A stretch of DNA of 64,000 bases from Nocardioides bruguierae (GTDB lineage Bacteria; Actinomycetota; Actinomycetes; Propionibacteriales; Nocardioidaceae), in the NCBI RefSeq assembly GCF_023656415.1, contig NZ_JAMOIL010000002.1, positions 186,001 to 250,000 on the forward strand, written 5' to 3'. The translations under genes and the position numbers were made by a program. The notes below the pieces were generated by a model. The model worked only from the letters and a program-made list of their open reading frames with translations, ran no database searches and was not told the origin of the DNA. The stretch's first letter is position 1. Every line of letters begins with the position of its first letter. This document shows positions 36,346-44,325 of this stretch, in pieces.

Positions 36346-37623
36346 TCAACGGCCTGCGAGCGACGCGGTGAGCGCGGGCGCGAGGTCGCCGCGGGGCTCC
36401 ACCAGGACGTCATCGAGGTCCAGCCAGGACGCCATCCGGCGCAGCTCGGCCGCGAGCGCGTCGGGGGTCTCCCCCGGCGCCCCGTCCTCCGCCCACGCGG
36501 AGCGGACGAGGAGCAGCCCGCCGCCACCGGCGCGTCGGTCGGCCTTGAGGTCGACGCGGGCCACCAGCTCCTCGCCGAGCAGGAACGGCAGCACGTAGTA
36601 GCCGTGCACGCGCTTGTCGGACGGGGTGTAGATCTCGATCCGGTAGTGGAAGTCGAAGAGCCGCAGGGCCCGGTCGCGCTCCCACACCACCGGGTCGAAG
36701 GGGCTGAGCAGCGTGGCGGCCGGCACTCGCCGGGGCAGCCGAGACCCGGCTGCGCGGTAGGCCTGCCGCGTCCACCCCTCGACCGCGACCGGCTCCAGCT
36801 CGCCCTCGGCGACCAGGGAGTCGACGACGTCGGCCACCGGCGGCATCGCGCTGGGGGTCTCGACGCCGCCGCGGGCGCTGCGCATCCGGTAGTAGTCGGC
36901 GAGGTCGCCGACGCTCGCCACGCCGTGGCTGCGGGCGGCGCGGAGCACGAGGGTGCGGGCGGCCTCCGCGGGCGGGGGCACCGGCAGGGCCAGGACCTCG
37001 GCGGGCAGCACGCGCTCGGGCAGGTCGTAGAGCACCTCGAACTGGCTGGTGCGACCGGCGATCGCCAGCTCACCGCCCATGTAGAGGTAGTCGAGGGCCT
37101 TGCGGGCCTCGGACCAGTTCCAGCCCCAGTGGTCGCGGTTGCGGGCGCCGCCGCCGAGCATCGGCTCGAGCCGTCGGGCGGTGACGGGGCGGCCCGCCGC
37201 CGCCACCTCGGCGCGGACCCGGGCGATCAGGTCGTCCTCGAGGTCCTTCCACCACTTGCCGCGGCCCGCACGATACTGGGACATGCGGTGCGCCATGACG
37301 GGCCACAGTTCGACGGGCATGAGCGCCTGGACGTGCGCCCAGTACTCGACGAGCCGGCGCGGGCGTCGGCCGGCGGCCCGCGGCAGCAGGTCGCGGTCGT
37401 AGGGGCCCATGCGCGAGTACAGCGGCAGGTAGTGGGCCCGCTCGAGGACGTTGACGGAGTCGACCTGCAGCACGCCGGTGCGCTCGACGGTGCGGGTCAG
37501 CGTCCGCATCGTCGGCGTCGCGTGCGGGGGGTCGCAGAACCCCTGGGCCGCCAGCGCCACCCGGCGCGCCTGGCTTAGGGACAGGGTCTGGGTCGTCGGC
37601 GGCACAGCCGGATCATCGACCAC
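36346..37623 (-). CDS. YcaQ-like winged-helix DNA glycosylase
   Basis: A protein of about 425 residues in the HTH_42/AlkX family, whose studied members (E. coli YcaQ, Streptomyces AlkZ) unhook DNA interstrand cross-links. The catalytic QxD motif is in 'VLQVDSVNVLERAHYLPLYSR' near residue 40. Other family blocks: 'EYWAHVQALMP', 'HWGWNWSEARKALDYLYMGGEL' and 'LLSPFDPVVWERDRALRLFDFHYRIEIYTP'. Length and order match. The start is uncertain: GTG 37623 is given, GTG 37605 is possible, and an in-frame ATG at 37764 would run through the repeat upstream. No ribosome-binding site is seen. Confidence 0.87.
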   Translation of the reverse strand: MVDDPAVPPTTQTLSLSQARRVALAAQGFCDPPHATPTMRTLTRTVERTGVLQVDSVNVLERAHYLPLYSRMGPYDRDLLPRAAGRRPRRLVEYWAHVQALMPVELWPVMAHRMSQYRAGRGKWWKDLEDDLIARVRAEVAAAGRPVTARRLEPMLGGGARNRDHWGWNWSEARKALDYLYMGGELAIAGRTSQFEVLYDLPERVLPAEVLALPVPPPAEAARTLVLRAARSHGVASVGDLADYYRMRSARGGVETPSAMPPVADVVDSLVAEGELEPVAVEGWTRQAYRAAGSRLPRRVPAATLLSPFDPVVWERDRALRLFDFHYRIEIYTPSDKRVHGYYVLPFLLGEELVARVDLKADRRAGGGGLLLVRSAWAEDGAPGETPDALAAELRRMASWLDLDDVLVEPRGDLAPALTASLAGR

Positions 37624-37743
37624 GGCGCCGACAGACGCGAGCCGACGGCCCCTGCCGTCACAGAACGTGCCGTCACGAACCCCGCTCGAGGGCGCCCCTG
37701 GTCTGCAGCGACCGTCTCCCACCACTGAGACCCACCGCAGACC

Positions 37744-37802
37744 GGGTCTCGACACGCGGGTCACGACCTCGCAGGCTCGGTCGTGCCGCTCGCTCGACCA
37801 CC
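37744..37802. repeat. REP-like intergenic element
   Basis: A 59-base non-coding stretch beginning GGTCTCGACACGCG and ending CGCTCGACCACC. It has an inner hairpin, CACGACC (37762-37768) with GGTCGTG (37779-37785), and outer GTCTCGAC/GTCGAGC-like arms. Such 'GTCGAGCGAGC... CGTGTCGAGACC' elements recall dispersed intergenic repeats that I know from Nocardioides-like genomes; that it is dispersed here is inference. Confidence 0.5.
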
Positions 37803-37844
37803 AATGATCTCCGCAGCGCTCGCCCTCGCCCCTCGGGCGGAGCG

Positions 37845-38528
37845 CTACGGGAGATCCAGCAGCTTCTCGCGGACCGCGTACATCACGGCCTCCATGCGCG
37901 AGTGCAGCTGGAGCTTCTCCAGGATGTTGCGGACGTGGTTCTTCACCGTGTTCTCGGAGATGAACAGGTCCTTGGCGATCTCGCGGTTGTTCTTGCCGGT
38001 GGCGACCAGCCGGAGCACCTCGAGCTCGCGCTCGGTGAGCCGCAGGCCGGGCACGTGCTCGCGCTCGGGCTTGCTCATCTGCTTGAACTCGTCGATGAGC
38101 TTGACGGCCATGGAGGGGCTGATCAGCGACTGGCCGTCGGCGACCACGCGGACGGCCTGGGCGACCTCGTCGATGGAGGAGTCCTTCAGCAGGTAGCCGG
38201 AGGCCCCGCTCTTGACCGCCTCGTAGAGGTCGGCCTCCTCGTCGGAGACGGTGAGCATGACGATCCGGGCCGTGGGGACGGCCTCCTTGATCGACTGGCA
38301 GGCCTCGATGCCGGTGCGCTTGGGCATCCGCACGTCGAGCAGCACCACGTCGGGCGCGGTGCTGATCGCGAGCGTGGTGCCCTCGATGCCGTCGCCGGCC
38401 TCGCCCACGACGTCGATGCCCTCCTCGACGCCGAGCAGCATCACGAGGCCGCGGCGGAAGAGCTCCTGGTCGTCGACGACGAGCACCCGGACGGGCTCGC
38501 GCTCGGACGGGTCGGGGAGAGGGGGCAC
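37845..38528 (-). CDS. NarL/FixJ-family response regulator
   Basis: A 227-residue two-component response regulator. The receiver domain (about 13-130) has the acidic pair 'VVDDQ', the phosphorylation site Asp65 in 'VVLLDVRMPK' and 'MLTVSDEE' and 'KSGASGYLLKD'. The LuxR-type HTH domain (about 164-220) reads 'LTERELEVLRLVATGKNNREIA' and 'SENTVKNHVRNILEKLQLHSR'. There is no adjacent histidine kinase, so it is an orphan. It starts with GTG at 38528 (CATGAT, a -10-like box, lies 6 bases upstream). Mycobacterium lacks an equivalent between secA and hpf; it may respond to a distant kinase. Confidence 0.93.
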   Translation of the reverse strand: MPPLPDPSEREPVRVLVVDDQELFRRGLVMLLGVEEGIDVVGEAGDGIEGTTLAISTAPDVVLLDVRMPKRTGIEACQSIKEAVPTARIVMLTVSDEEADLYEAVKSGASGYLLKDSSIDEVAQAVRVVADGQSLISPSMAVKLIDEFKQMSKPEREHVPGLRLTERELEVLRLVATGKNNREIAKDLFISENTVKNHVRNILEKLQLHSRMEAVMYAVREKLLDLP

Positions 38529-38534
38529 GGCGGC

Positions 38535-38540
38535 ATCATG
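38535..38540 (-). promoter_or_regulatory. -10 box candidate for the response regulator
   Basis: CATGAT on the minus strand ends 6 bases before the GTG at 38528; no ribosome-binding site. Confidence 0.35.
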
Positions 38541-38643
38541 GCACGAACGGGCCCCCTGACGTGGCCCTCTCCCCCGCGTGTGGAGCAGCTGGACCAGCCC
38601 GCAGGTGTCAGTCGTGGGGGCCCGGACGGGTCGTCCGGACGGC

Positions 38644-38680
38644 CGACGGGGGCCGGTCCGGTGCGGACCGACCCCCGTCG
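38644..38680 (-). terminator. Hairpin terminator of hpf
   Basis: Arms 38644-38660 and 38664-38680 pair at 16 of 17 positions with a 3-base loop, just after the hpf stop codon. Confidence 0.65.
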
Positions 38681-38733
38681 TGGGACCCGGGGTGGGACCC
38701 GTCGTGGGCCCCGTGGGTCAGGGGCTCAGCGGG

Positions 38734-39372
38734 TCACTCGTCGCCGAGGTCGAGGGAGATGACGCCGTAGTCGTAGCCCTTGCGCCGGTACACGACGCTC
38801 GGGCGCTCGGACTCCTTGTCGACGAAGAGGAAGAAGTCGTGGCCGACCAGCTCCATCTCGTACAGCGCCTGGTCGAGGGTCATGGCGGCGGCCGGGTGGC
38901 TCTTCTCGCGAACCACCAGCGGACCGTCCCCCATCACCTCGATGGAGCCGACCTTGCGGGTGGTGGAGTCGTCGTCGGTCTCGATCGTGCCGTCGAGGAT
39001 GCCCTCGGGCAGGCCGGTCGGCAGGCCCGCGGTGGCCTGGCCCACGGAGACGGGGGCGCGGCGGCCGCGGTGGACGCGACGGCGGTCGGCGGCCCGGCGC
39101 ATCTGGGCGGCCATCTTGTCCAGGGCGAGGTCCAGGGCACCCATCTTGTCGTCGGCGGCGGCCTCGGCACGGATGACGGGGCCCTTGGAGAAGGCGGTGA
39201 GCTCGACGTGGACGCCGCGCTCGGACTGGCGGGGGTTTTGCTCGCACTCCACCTCGACGTGCACGCGCATGATGCGGTGGTCGTGCTTCTCGAGCTTGGC
39301 GAGCTTCTCCTCGACGTGGCCGCGGAACGAGTCCTTGATCTCGCAGTGGCGACCGGTGACGACGATTTCCAT
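38734..39372 (-). CDS. hpf: Long-form ribosome hibernation promoting factor
   Basis: A 212-residue protein that binds the small ribosomal subunit and brings about 100S dimers in stationary phase. The N-terminal HPF/RaiA domain (about 1-105) starts 'MEIVVTGRHCEIKDSFRGHVEEKLAKLEKHD' and contains 'VHVELTAFSKGPVIRAE'; the linker is long and basic ('RRAADRRRVHRGRR'); the C-terminal dimerisation domain (about 150-212) contains 'MTLDQALYEMELVGHDFFLFVDKES' and 'VVYRRKGYDYGVISL'. This is the long HPF form. ATG 39372 is preceded by GAGGAGG, 6 bases upstream. Its leader is unusually long (about 420 bases). It is the Rv3241c counterpart. Confidence 0.95.
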   Translation of the reverse strand: MEIVVTGRHCEIKDSFRGHVEEKLAKLEKHDHRIMRVHVEVECEQNPRQSERGVHVELTAFSKGPVIRAEAAADDKMGALDLALDKMAAQMRRAADRRRVHRGRRAPVSVGQATAGLPTGLPEGILDGTIETDDDSTTRKVGSIEVMGDGPLVVREKSHPAAAMTLDQALYEMELVGHDFFLFVDKESERPSVVYRRKGYDYGVISLDLGDE

Positions 39373-39599
39373 GGTGAACCTCCTCAGCGCGCACCGCGGG
39401 GTTGGTGCGCCGTTGGCTTCCTCAGGTGTCCCGCGGCACCTCCTGGGCGCCGACGGCGCCCGGTGCCGCGGACCCGCCGTCCGGGCACGAGGCATCCGGC
39501 CCCGTCCCGGTCGTGCGGGGGCTCAGGGGAGTCCACCCGGCCGACCTGGTCTTCGTCCCCACAGTCGCCTGCTGAGGCTCTCGCAGCTTCTCTGCCACT

Positions 39600-39793
39600 A
39601 CTGACCTTCTCCCGGGAGAGGGCGCATCTGACGCCCGGACCGGGGCAGGACTTACGTCTAAGCCGCACCGTGATCCCGTCTCTCGACGGTTACGTGGGCC
39701 GTTTCGCCTGCGACTGGCATCGGCTTGCTGCCGGGGCAACCGGACTCGCCGGAGCGCCTCGGCGGCGCAACCACGGACCCGGGTGGACTCCAT
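39600..39793 (-). ncRNA. Candidate raiA-motif structured RNA
   Basis: A region within the hpf leader that looks like a folded RNA. On the minus strand the hairpin CCGTC-GAGA-GACGG (39689-39676) has a GNRA tetraloop, and it is framed by CACGTAA before and GATCACGG after; a further stem-like stretch CGCCG...CGGCG lies upstream near 39745-39765. The raiA motif RNA is a structured RNA of about 200 bases found upstream of raiA/hpf genes in Actinobacteria and Firmicutes; position and size match. I cannot run a covariance search, so the family assignment is inference from context. Confidence 0.4.
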
Positions 39794-39799
39794 GACAAG

Positions 39800-39805
39800 A
39801 CGATA
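39800..39805 (-). promoter_or_regulatory. -10 box candidate for the hpf transcript
   Basis: TATCGT on the minus strand; a start about 7 bases downstream would place the RNA 5' end near 39793. Confidence 0.35.
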
Positions 39806-39851
39806 GGTCCCGGCCCTCCCGCAGGGAAGGGACGAGGGGCCCGACGTTCGT

Positions 39852-40667
39852 TCACCGAGACGAACCGGGTCGCGCACCGGACGTCGGGGAGGCCGCCGTC
39901 CGGGCCGTGGCGGCCGCCGTGGCGCAGCCCAGGACCGGCAGCCCGACGCCGTGCAGGACGCGCGCCGCGGCCGCCAGGGTGCTACCGGTGGTGACGACGT
40001 CGTCGCAGACCACGACCCCGCTCACCGCCGGACGCCGGCGGGCCTGGCGCGCCAGCAGGTGCGCCGGGGCGGCCAGCCCGCGGTCGAGGTTCTGCGCCCG
40101 GGCGGCCGCGTCGAGCCCGCCCTGGTCGCGCAGGCCGGGCCGCGTCCGCAGGAGCCGTGCCACCGCGACCCGCCGGCCGCGGCGCCGCAGCACGCCGGCC
40201 GTCGCGCGGGCCAGGTCGGCCGTCGCGTCCCGGCCGCGGGCGCGCACCGCCGAGGGCCGCGAGGGCACCGGGACCAGCAGGAGCGGCGGAGCGGGCCGGT
40301 CGTCGGGAGCGGCTCCCTCCGGCGCCGGCTCCGGCACCGGCTCCAGCACCGGCTCCAGCACCGCCTCGACCGCCGCGGCCAGGAGGCCGGCCAGCGGTGC
40401 CCGCGGGCCGGGCAGGCCGCGCTCCTTGTGGCCGACGACGAGCGCCGGCACCGCGCCCGCGTAGGCCGCGGCCGCCCGCAGCCGCGGCACGGGGTGAGTG
40501 GTGGGCGCCGGCCGGCAGCCGGGCAGCAGCGGGCCGTCGTCCGCCAGGAGGTCGGCCGCGCAGGCGGAGCACCAGGTGCGCCCGCGGCGGGCGCAGCCCA
40601 CGCAGGAGCCACCGAGCAGCAGGTCGGCCAGGACGTCGCCGAACCAGCCGGCCTCGCTCGTGCTCAT
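39852..40667 (-). CDS. ComF-family amidophosphoribosyltransferase-like protein
   Basis: A 271-residue protein. A double zinc ribbon (Cys22, 25, 33, 36: 'CVGCARRGRTWCSAC') leads to a phosphoribosyltransferase domain with the PRPP loop 'VVVCDDVVTTGSTL' (about 219-232). ComF proteins serve DNA uptake in competent bacteria, but most actinobacterial relatives have no proven role. A Pro/Glu repeat 'EPVLEPVLEPVPEP' (about 104-120) inserted between the zinc ribbon and the catalytic fold is unusual and is encoded by 12-base repeats near 40320-40370. ATG 40667 fits a CAGGCT -10 box 6 bases upstream. It corresponds to Rv3242c. Confidence 0.85.
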   Translation of the reverse strand: MSTSEAGWFGDVLADLLLGGSCVGCARRGRTWCSACAADLLADDGPLLPGCRPAPTTHPVPRLRAAAAYAGAVPALVVGHKERGLPGPRAPLAGLLAAAVEAVLEPVLEPVPEPAPEGAAPDDRPAPPLLLVPVPSRPSAVRARGRDATADLARATAGVLRRRGRRVAVARLLRTRPGLRDQGGLDAAARAQNLDRGLAAPAHLLARQARRRPAVSGVVVCDDVVTTGSTLAAAARVLHGVGLPVLGCATAAATARTAASPTSGARPGSSR

Positions 40668-40673
40668 CCGCCC

Positions 40674-40679
40674 AGCCTG
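40674..40679 (-). promoter_or_regulatory. -10 box candidate for comF
   Basis: CAGGCT on the minus strand ends 6 bases before the ATG at 40667, with no ribosome-binding site. Confidence 0.35.
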
Positions 40680-40797
40680 GGTGCTCGCGCGCACAGGTGG
40701 GCGGTGCTGCCGAGCGGCTGGGGATCGCCCTGCTGCGGGCCGGCCCTGTGGACGGGGAGTGGACGGGGGCTGTACGGCTGGACGAGGAGCGGCCCGC

Positions 40798-42537
40798 TCA
40801 GCCCGCGTACGTGAGGGCCGTGGCGCCGTCGGTGCTGGTCCGCGGGGAGCGGACGGGCACCGAGAGGTCGGCGAGACCGCCTCGGGTGACCGCGAAGACC
40901 GACGTCCCCTCGATCGAGGAACCGAGCAGGTGGCGCGACCCGGTCACGGCCGAGGTGAGCGTGGCCGAGGTGACCGGCGAGCCGTCGACGCCCAGCGGCG
41001 TGACCGACGCGGAGCCGGCCCCGAGGCTGCCCAGCACGGCCAGGGTGGTGGAGGAGGTCCACACGACGTCGACCAGGGTGGCGGGCAGGTCCCCCGGGTC
41101 GCCACGCAGCACCTGGGTGGCCACGGCGGCCACGGGCCGGCCGCGGGGCGTGCTCCGCACCCGGACCTGGACGACCCGGTCGCCGCCGTCGCGGGCGACG
41201 ATCGCCACGAGGCGGGTGCCGTCGCGCGAGACCAGGAAGCTCGTGACGTCCTCCCCGGTGATGCCGGGCGCGTCCAGGGTGCCGGTGGCGCCGGAGCGCG
41301 CCCAGCGCACGACGGCGCCGCTGCTGGTCTCGTCGACCACCCACAGCCGGCCGAGCCGGTCCCACCCGGGCTCCTCGAGGTCCTCGCCGGTGAGCAGGGT
41401 GCGGGACCCGCCGGCCTGGCGCAGCGGAGAGACGAGCAGCTGGCCGCCGACCACGCCGGCGACCGTGATCCCGTCCAGCGAGACCGCGATGTCCTCGACG
41501 CCGGACTCGATCGAGCCCCACGGCCCCTCGACGGGCTCCAGGGCGCCGGGCGAGCCCGCCACGACGAGGCCGTCGCGCAGGCCGTAGAGGGTGCTCCCGG
41601 CGCGCTCGTAGCCCGGGTCGTCGGCGCGCGGGGAGCGGACCGGGATCGTCTCGGCGCCCCCGGTGGTGCGCACCGGCTGACCGCCGATGGTGAGGGTGAA
41701 CGCCGTGATGTCCGAGCCCTGGCCGAGGGTCCAGGAGAGCTGGGAGAGCATCCGCTGCACGTCGTCGGCGTCCATGGTGACGGGGTCCCCGACCAGCGAG
41801 ATGGCTGCGACGCCGTCGGTCACCGGCACGGAGAGATCGACGCGGAGGTCGGCGGGCAGCAGGGTGCGGGCGACGCCGCGCAGGGCCTCGCCGGGGCCAG
41901 CGAGCAGCCCGGAGACCAGTGCGGTGGCGAGCTTCTCGTCGGTGCCGACGTAGACGGGCTCGGCCACGAGCGTGGAGCCGGTGGAGTCGAGGAAGTACAG
42001 CGAGACCTGCTGGTAGCGCTGGGCGAACCACGTCTCGGGCACCACGAGCGCGTCGGGCGGGTCGACGATGCGGTACTGCCCGTCGACCTGGCGCATCTCG
42101 AGGTCGAGCACGGCTTCGGCGCCCTCCAGCCGGCCCTGCCAGGCGCCGCGCGCGTCCAGCTCCTCGGCCCCGGTGAGGGTCACGCGCTGGTGGTAGGTGC
42201 CGCCGGCGGGCGGGGAGGCGTCGGAGTAGACGACGGTCCGCTCGGGGTTCCAGGTGGAGCGGACGGCCGGGTCGAGGAAGAGCTTGGCCGTGGCCAACTC
42301 GCTGGGGAACGCCTGCATCGCGTCGAGGAAGCCCTGGACCACCTCCGAGGGGCTCTGCCCCTCCTCGGGCCCGCGCGCGTCGATCGCCGCGACGGTGCCG
42401 GGGTCGGTGGTGCCGTCGGTGCCGAGGTCGGCGTCGACGACCGGGCCGGAGACGGGCAGGGTCATGCAGCCGCTCAGCACCAGGGAGGCGAGGGCGAGGA
42501 GGACGCCCAGCAGCAGCCGGGCCCGGGACGGGTTCAT
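40798..42537 (-). CDS. lpqB: Lipoprotein LpqB
   Basis: A 579-residue lipoprotein that works with the MtrAB system on the outer face of the membrane. The lipobox 'LVLSGC' ends at Cys24. A GerMN-like region (about 190-310, 'VYVGTDEKLATALVSGLLAGP' and 'VDLSVPVTDGVAAISLVGDP') precedes a C-terminal LpqB beta-propeller with repeats such as 'GRLWVVDETSSGAVVRWA' and 'SFLVSRDGTRLVAIVARDG'. In mycobacteria LpqB modulates MtrA phosphorylation. It starts ATG at 42537, overlapping the mtrB stop codon (ATGA). Confidence 0.94.
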   Translation of the reverse strand: MNPSRARLLLGVLLALASLVLSGCMTLPVSGPVVDADLGTDGTTDPGTVAAIDARGPEEGQSPSEVVQGFLDAMQAFPSELATAKLFLDPAVRSTWNPERTVVYSDASPPAGGTYHQRVTLTGAEELDARGAWQGRLEGAEAVLDLEMRQVDGQYRIVDPPDALVVPETWFAQRYQQVSLYFLDSTGSTLVAEPVYVGTDEKLATALVSGLLAGPGEALRGVARTLLPADLRVDLSVPVTDGVAAISLVGDPVTMDADDVQRMLSQLSWTLGQGSDITAFTLTIGGQPVRTTGGAETIPVRSPRADDPGYERAGSTLYGLRDGLVVAGSPGALEPVEGPWGSIESGVEDIAVSLDGITVAGVVGGQLLVSPLRQAGGSRTLLTGEDLEEPGWDRLGRLWVVDETSSGAVVRWARSGATGTLDAPGITGEDVTSFLVSRDGTRLVAIVARDGGDRVVQVRVRSTPRGRPVAAVATQVLRGDPGDLPATLVDVVWTSSTTLAVLGSLGAGSASVTPLGVDGSPVTSATLTSAVTGSRHLLGSSIEGTSVFAVTRGGLADLSVPVRSPRTSTDGATALTYAG

Positions 42538-44321
42538 GGGCGCTCCACCGCGTCGTCGGGCACCAGCGGCAGGGGGCTGCGGCGCAGCGGCTCGCCCGTC
42601 TGCCGGGGCAGGGTGAGTCGGAACTGGGCGCCCTGGCCGGGGCGCCCCCAGGCCTGGAGCCAGCCGCCGTGCAGGCGGGCGTCCTCCAGGGCGATCGCCA
42701 GGCCGAGCCCGGTGCCGCCGGAGGTGCGGGCGCGGGCGGGGTCGGCCCGCCAGAAACGGTCGAAGACGCGGGCGGACTCCCCCGGCGCCAGCCCCACGCC
42801 GTGGTCGCGGACGGCCACCGCGGAGGCGTGCTCGTCGGCGGCGGCGTGGACGAGGACCTCCACCGGCCCCCCGGGGCGCCGCGGGCCCGCGTGGTCGATC
42901 GCGTTGGAGACGAGGTTGCGCACGACCCGCTCGACGCGACGCACGTCGGCCTCGGCCACGACGGGTCCGTCGGCGACGACGCGCACCGTCACGCCCCGGG
43001 CCTGCGCCAGCGGTCGCGTGGCGTCCACGACCCGGCGGCAGACGCCGACCAGGTCGACGTCGTCCAGGTCGAGGGCCGCCGCGCCGGCGTCGAAGCGGCT
43101 GATCTCGAGGAGGTCGGCCAGCAGGGACTCGAAGCGGTCGAGCTCGGTCTGGAGCAGCTCCGCGGCGCGGGCGGTGGCCGGGTCGAACCGCTCGCGGGCG
43201 TCGTGCAGCACGTCGCCCGCCATCCGCACGGTCGTCAGCGGGGTGCGCAGCTCGTGGGAGACGTCGGAGACGAAGCGGCGCTGGACGCGGCTGAGCTCCT
43301 CGAGCTGGCGGATCTGCCGCTGCAGGCTGGTGGCCATCTGGTTGAACGAGCCCGCCAGGCGCGCCAGGTCGTCCTCGCCGGTCACCTCCAGCCGCTCCTG
43401 GAGGCGGCCCGCGGCCAGACGCTCCGCGACCTGCCGGGCCATCCGCACCGGGGTGACGACCTGCCGGGTCACCAGCCAGGTGACGCCCGCGACGAGCACC
43501 ACCAGCAGGGCCGAGGCGGTGAGCAGCGCGCGGGCGACCAGGTCGAGGGTCTCCTCGTCCTCGGAGGTCGGGAAGAGCAGGTAGAGGGTGTAGGTGCGGC
43601 CGTCGGCCGGCAGCGTCAGCTGGCTGCCCACGACGATGCCCGGCTCGACCAGCACGTCACCGGCCGCGTCGGTGGTGCGGATGCTGGTGTAGGTCCAGGC
43701 CGGGTCGGCCGGGCCGGCGAAGTGCGCCACCAGCCCCGAGGGCACCGACGAGCGGTCCAGCCCGAGGGTGTAGGTCGCGCCGCCGGGCACGCCGTCGGCG
43801 ACGTCGTCCCCGGGGGCGGCGAGGACGACGGAGAAGTCCCGCGCGAGCCCGCGCTGGATGATCGGCTCCACCAGCTCGCGCTGCTGCTGGGCCGCGTCGA
43901 TGTCCGTCACCGAGGCCGAGTCGAGCCGGTTGCGGGCGTCGTCGGCCTCGTCCGCCGCCTCGGCGACCACCGCCGAGATGCGGTTCTCCAGCAGGCCGTC
44001 CCGGGTCTGCTGGAGCAGGAACCAGCCGACTACGCCGACGACGACGAGGGTCAGCAGCACGGTGCTCAGCACCACGCGGGCGGAGATCGAGCGGCGCCAG
44101 GAGGTCAGGGCGCGACGCAGCCGGTGCGGCGGACCGGCAGCCAGGCCGGTCGCCGGGACGCGCAGGCTGGGGTGCCCGGTCCAGCGGTGCCCCGGCGGCG
44201 AGGGCGCGGCCCCGTCGACGGGCTCGGACACGGGGTCGTCCACGGGCGCGGACGAGGCACTGCCCACGGCGTCGTCCACGGGGTCCTCCCCCGGGTCCAC
44301 CGGGGCGCTGGGGCGCGGCAC
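42534..44321 (-). CDS. mtrB: Sensor histidine kinase MtrB
   Basis: A 595-residue membrane kinase. Two helices (about 83-104 and 262-285) flank an extracellular sensor domain; a HAMP domain follows (about 286-340), then the dimerisation domain with phosphorylated His356 in 'FVSDVSHELRTPL' and the ATP domain ('RNLVSNAIDHA', 'VRDHGVGL', 'GGTGLGLAI'). The first 70 residues are a Pro/Asp-rich cytoplasmic tail. MtrB responds to cell-division and envelope state and phosphorylates MtrA. Four bases separate it from mtrA and it overlaps lpqB, so the three form an operon (mtrA, mtrB, lpqB). Confidence 0.96.
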   Translation of the reverse strand: MPRPSAPVDPGEDPVDDAVGSASSAPVDDPVSEPVDGAAPSPPGHRWTGHPSLRVPATGLAAGPPHRLRRALTSWRRSISARVVLSTVLLTLVVVGVVGWFLLQQTRDGLLENRISAVVAEAADEADDARNRLDSASVTDIDAAQQQRELVEPIIQRGLARDFSVVLAAPGDDVADGVPGGATYTLGLDRSSVPSGLVAHFAGPADPAWTYTSIRTTDAAGDVLVEPGIVVGSQLTLPADGRTYTLYLLFPTSEDEETLDLVARALLTASALLVVLVAGVTWLVTRQVVTPVRMARQVAERLAAGRLQERLEVTGEDDLARLAGSFNQMATSLQRQIRQLEELSRVQRRFVSDVSHELRTPLTTVRMAGDVLHDARERFDPATARAAELLQTELDRFESLLADLLEISRFDAGAAALDLDDVDLVGVCRRVVDATRPLAQARGVTVRVVADGPVVAEADVRRVERVVRNLVSNAIDHAGPRRPGGPVEVLVHAAADEHASAVAVRDHGVGLAPGESARVFDRFWRADPARARTSGGTGLGLAIALEDARLHGGWLQAWGRPGQGAQFRLTLPRQTGEPLRRSPLPLVPDDAVERP

Positions 44322-44325
44322 GGGC

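Larger units (their letters stand above)
39373..39851 (-). promoter_or_regulatory. Long leader of hpf without protein gene
   Basis: These 479 bases separate hpf and comF. Reading frames here have no family similarity and atypical composition. A TATCGT box (39805-39800, minus strand) could be the hpf promoter, which would give a transcript leader of about 420 bases. The upstream two thirds look like a structured RNA (next entry); bases 39373-39600 hold the ribosome-binding site and no other signal I can name. Confidence 0.5.

Noticed and set aside
39422..39877. A 151-codon frame in the hpf-comF gap
   Set aside because: Arg/Ser/Pro-rich without family resemblance; the region is better explained as a structured leader.
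40498..43584. A 1028-codon plus-strand open frame opposite lpqB and mtrB
   Set aside because: The opposite strand carries complete LpqB and MtrB; the frame has low-complexity His/Gly/Arg content.
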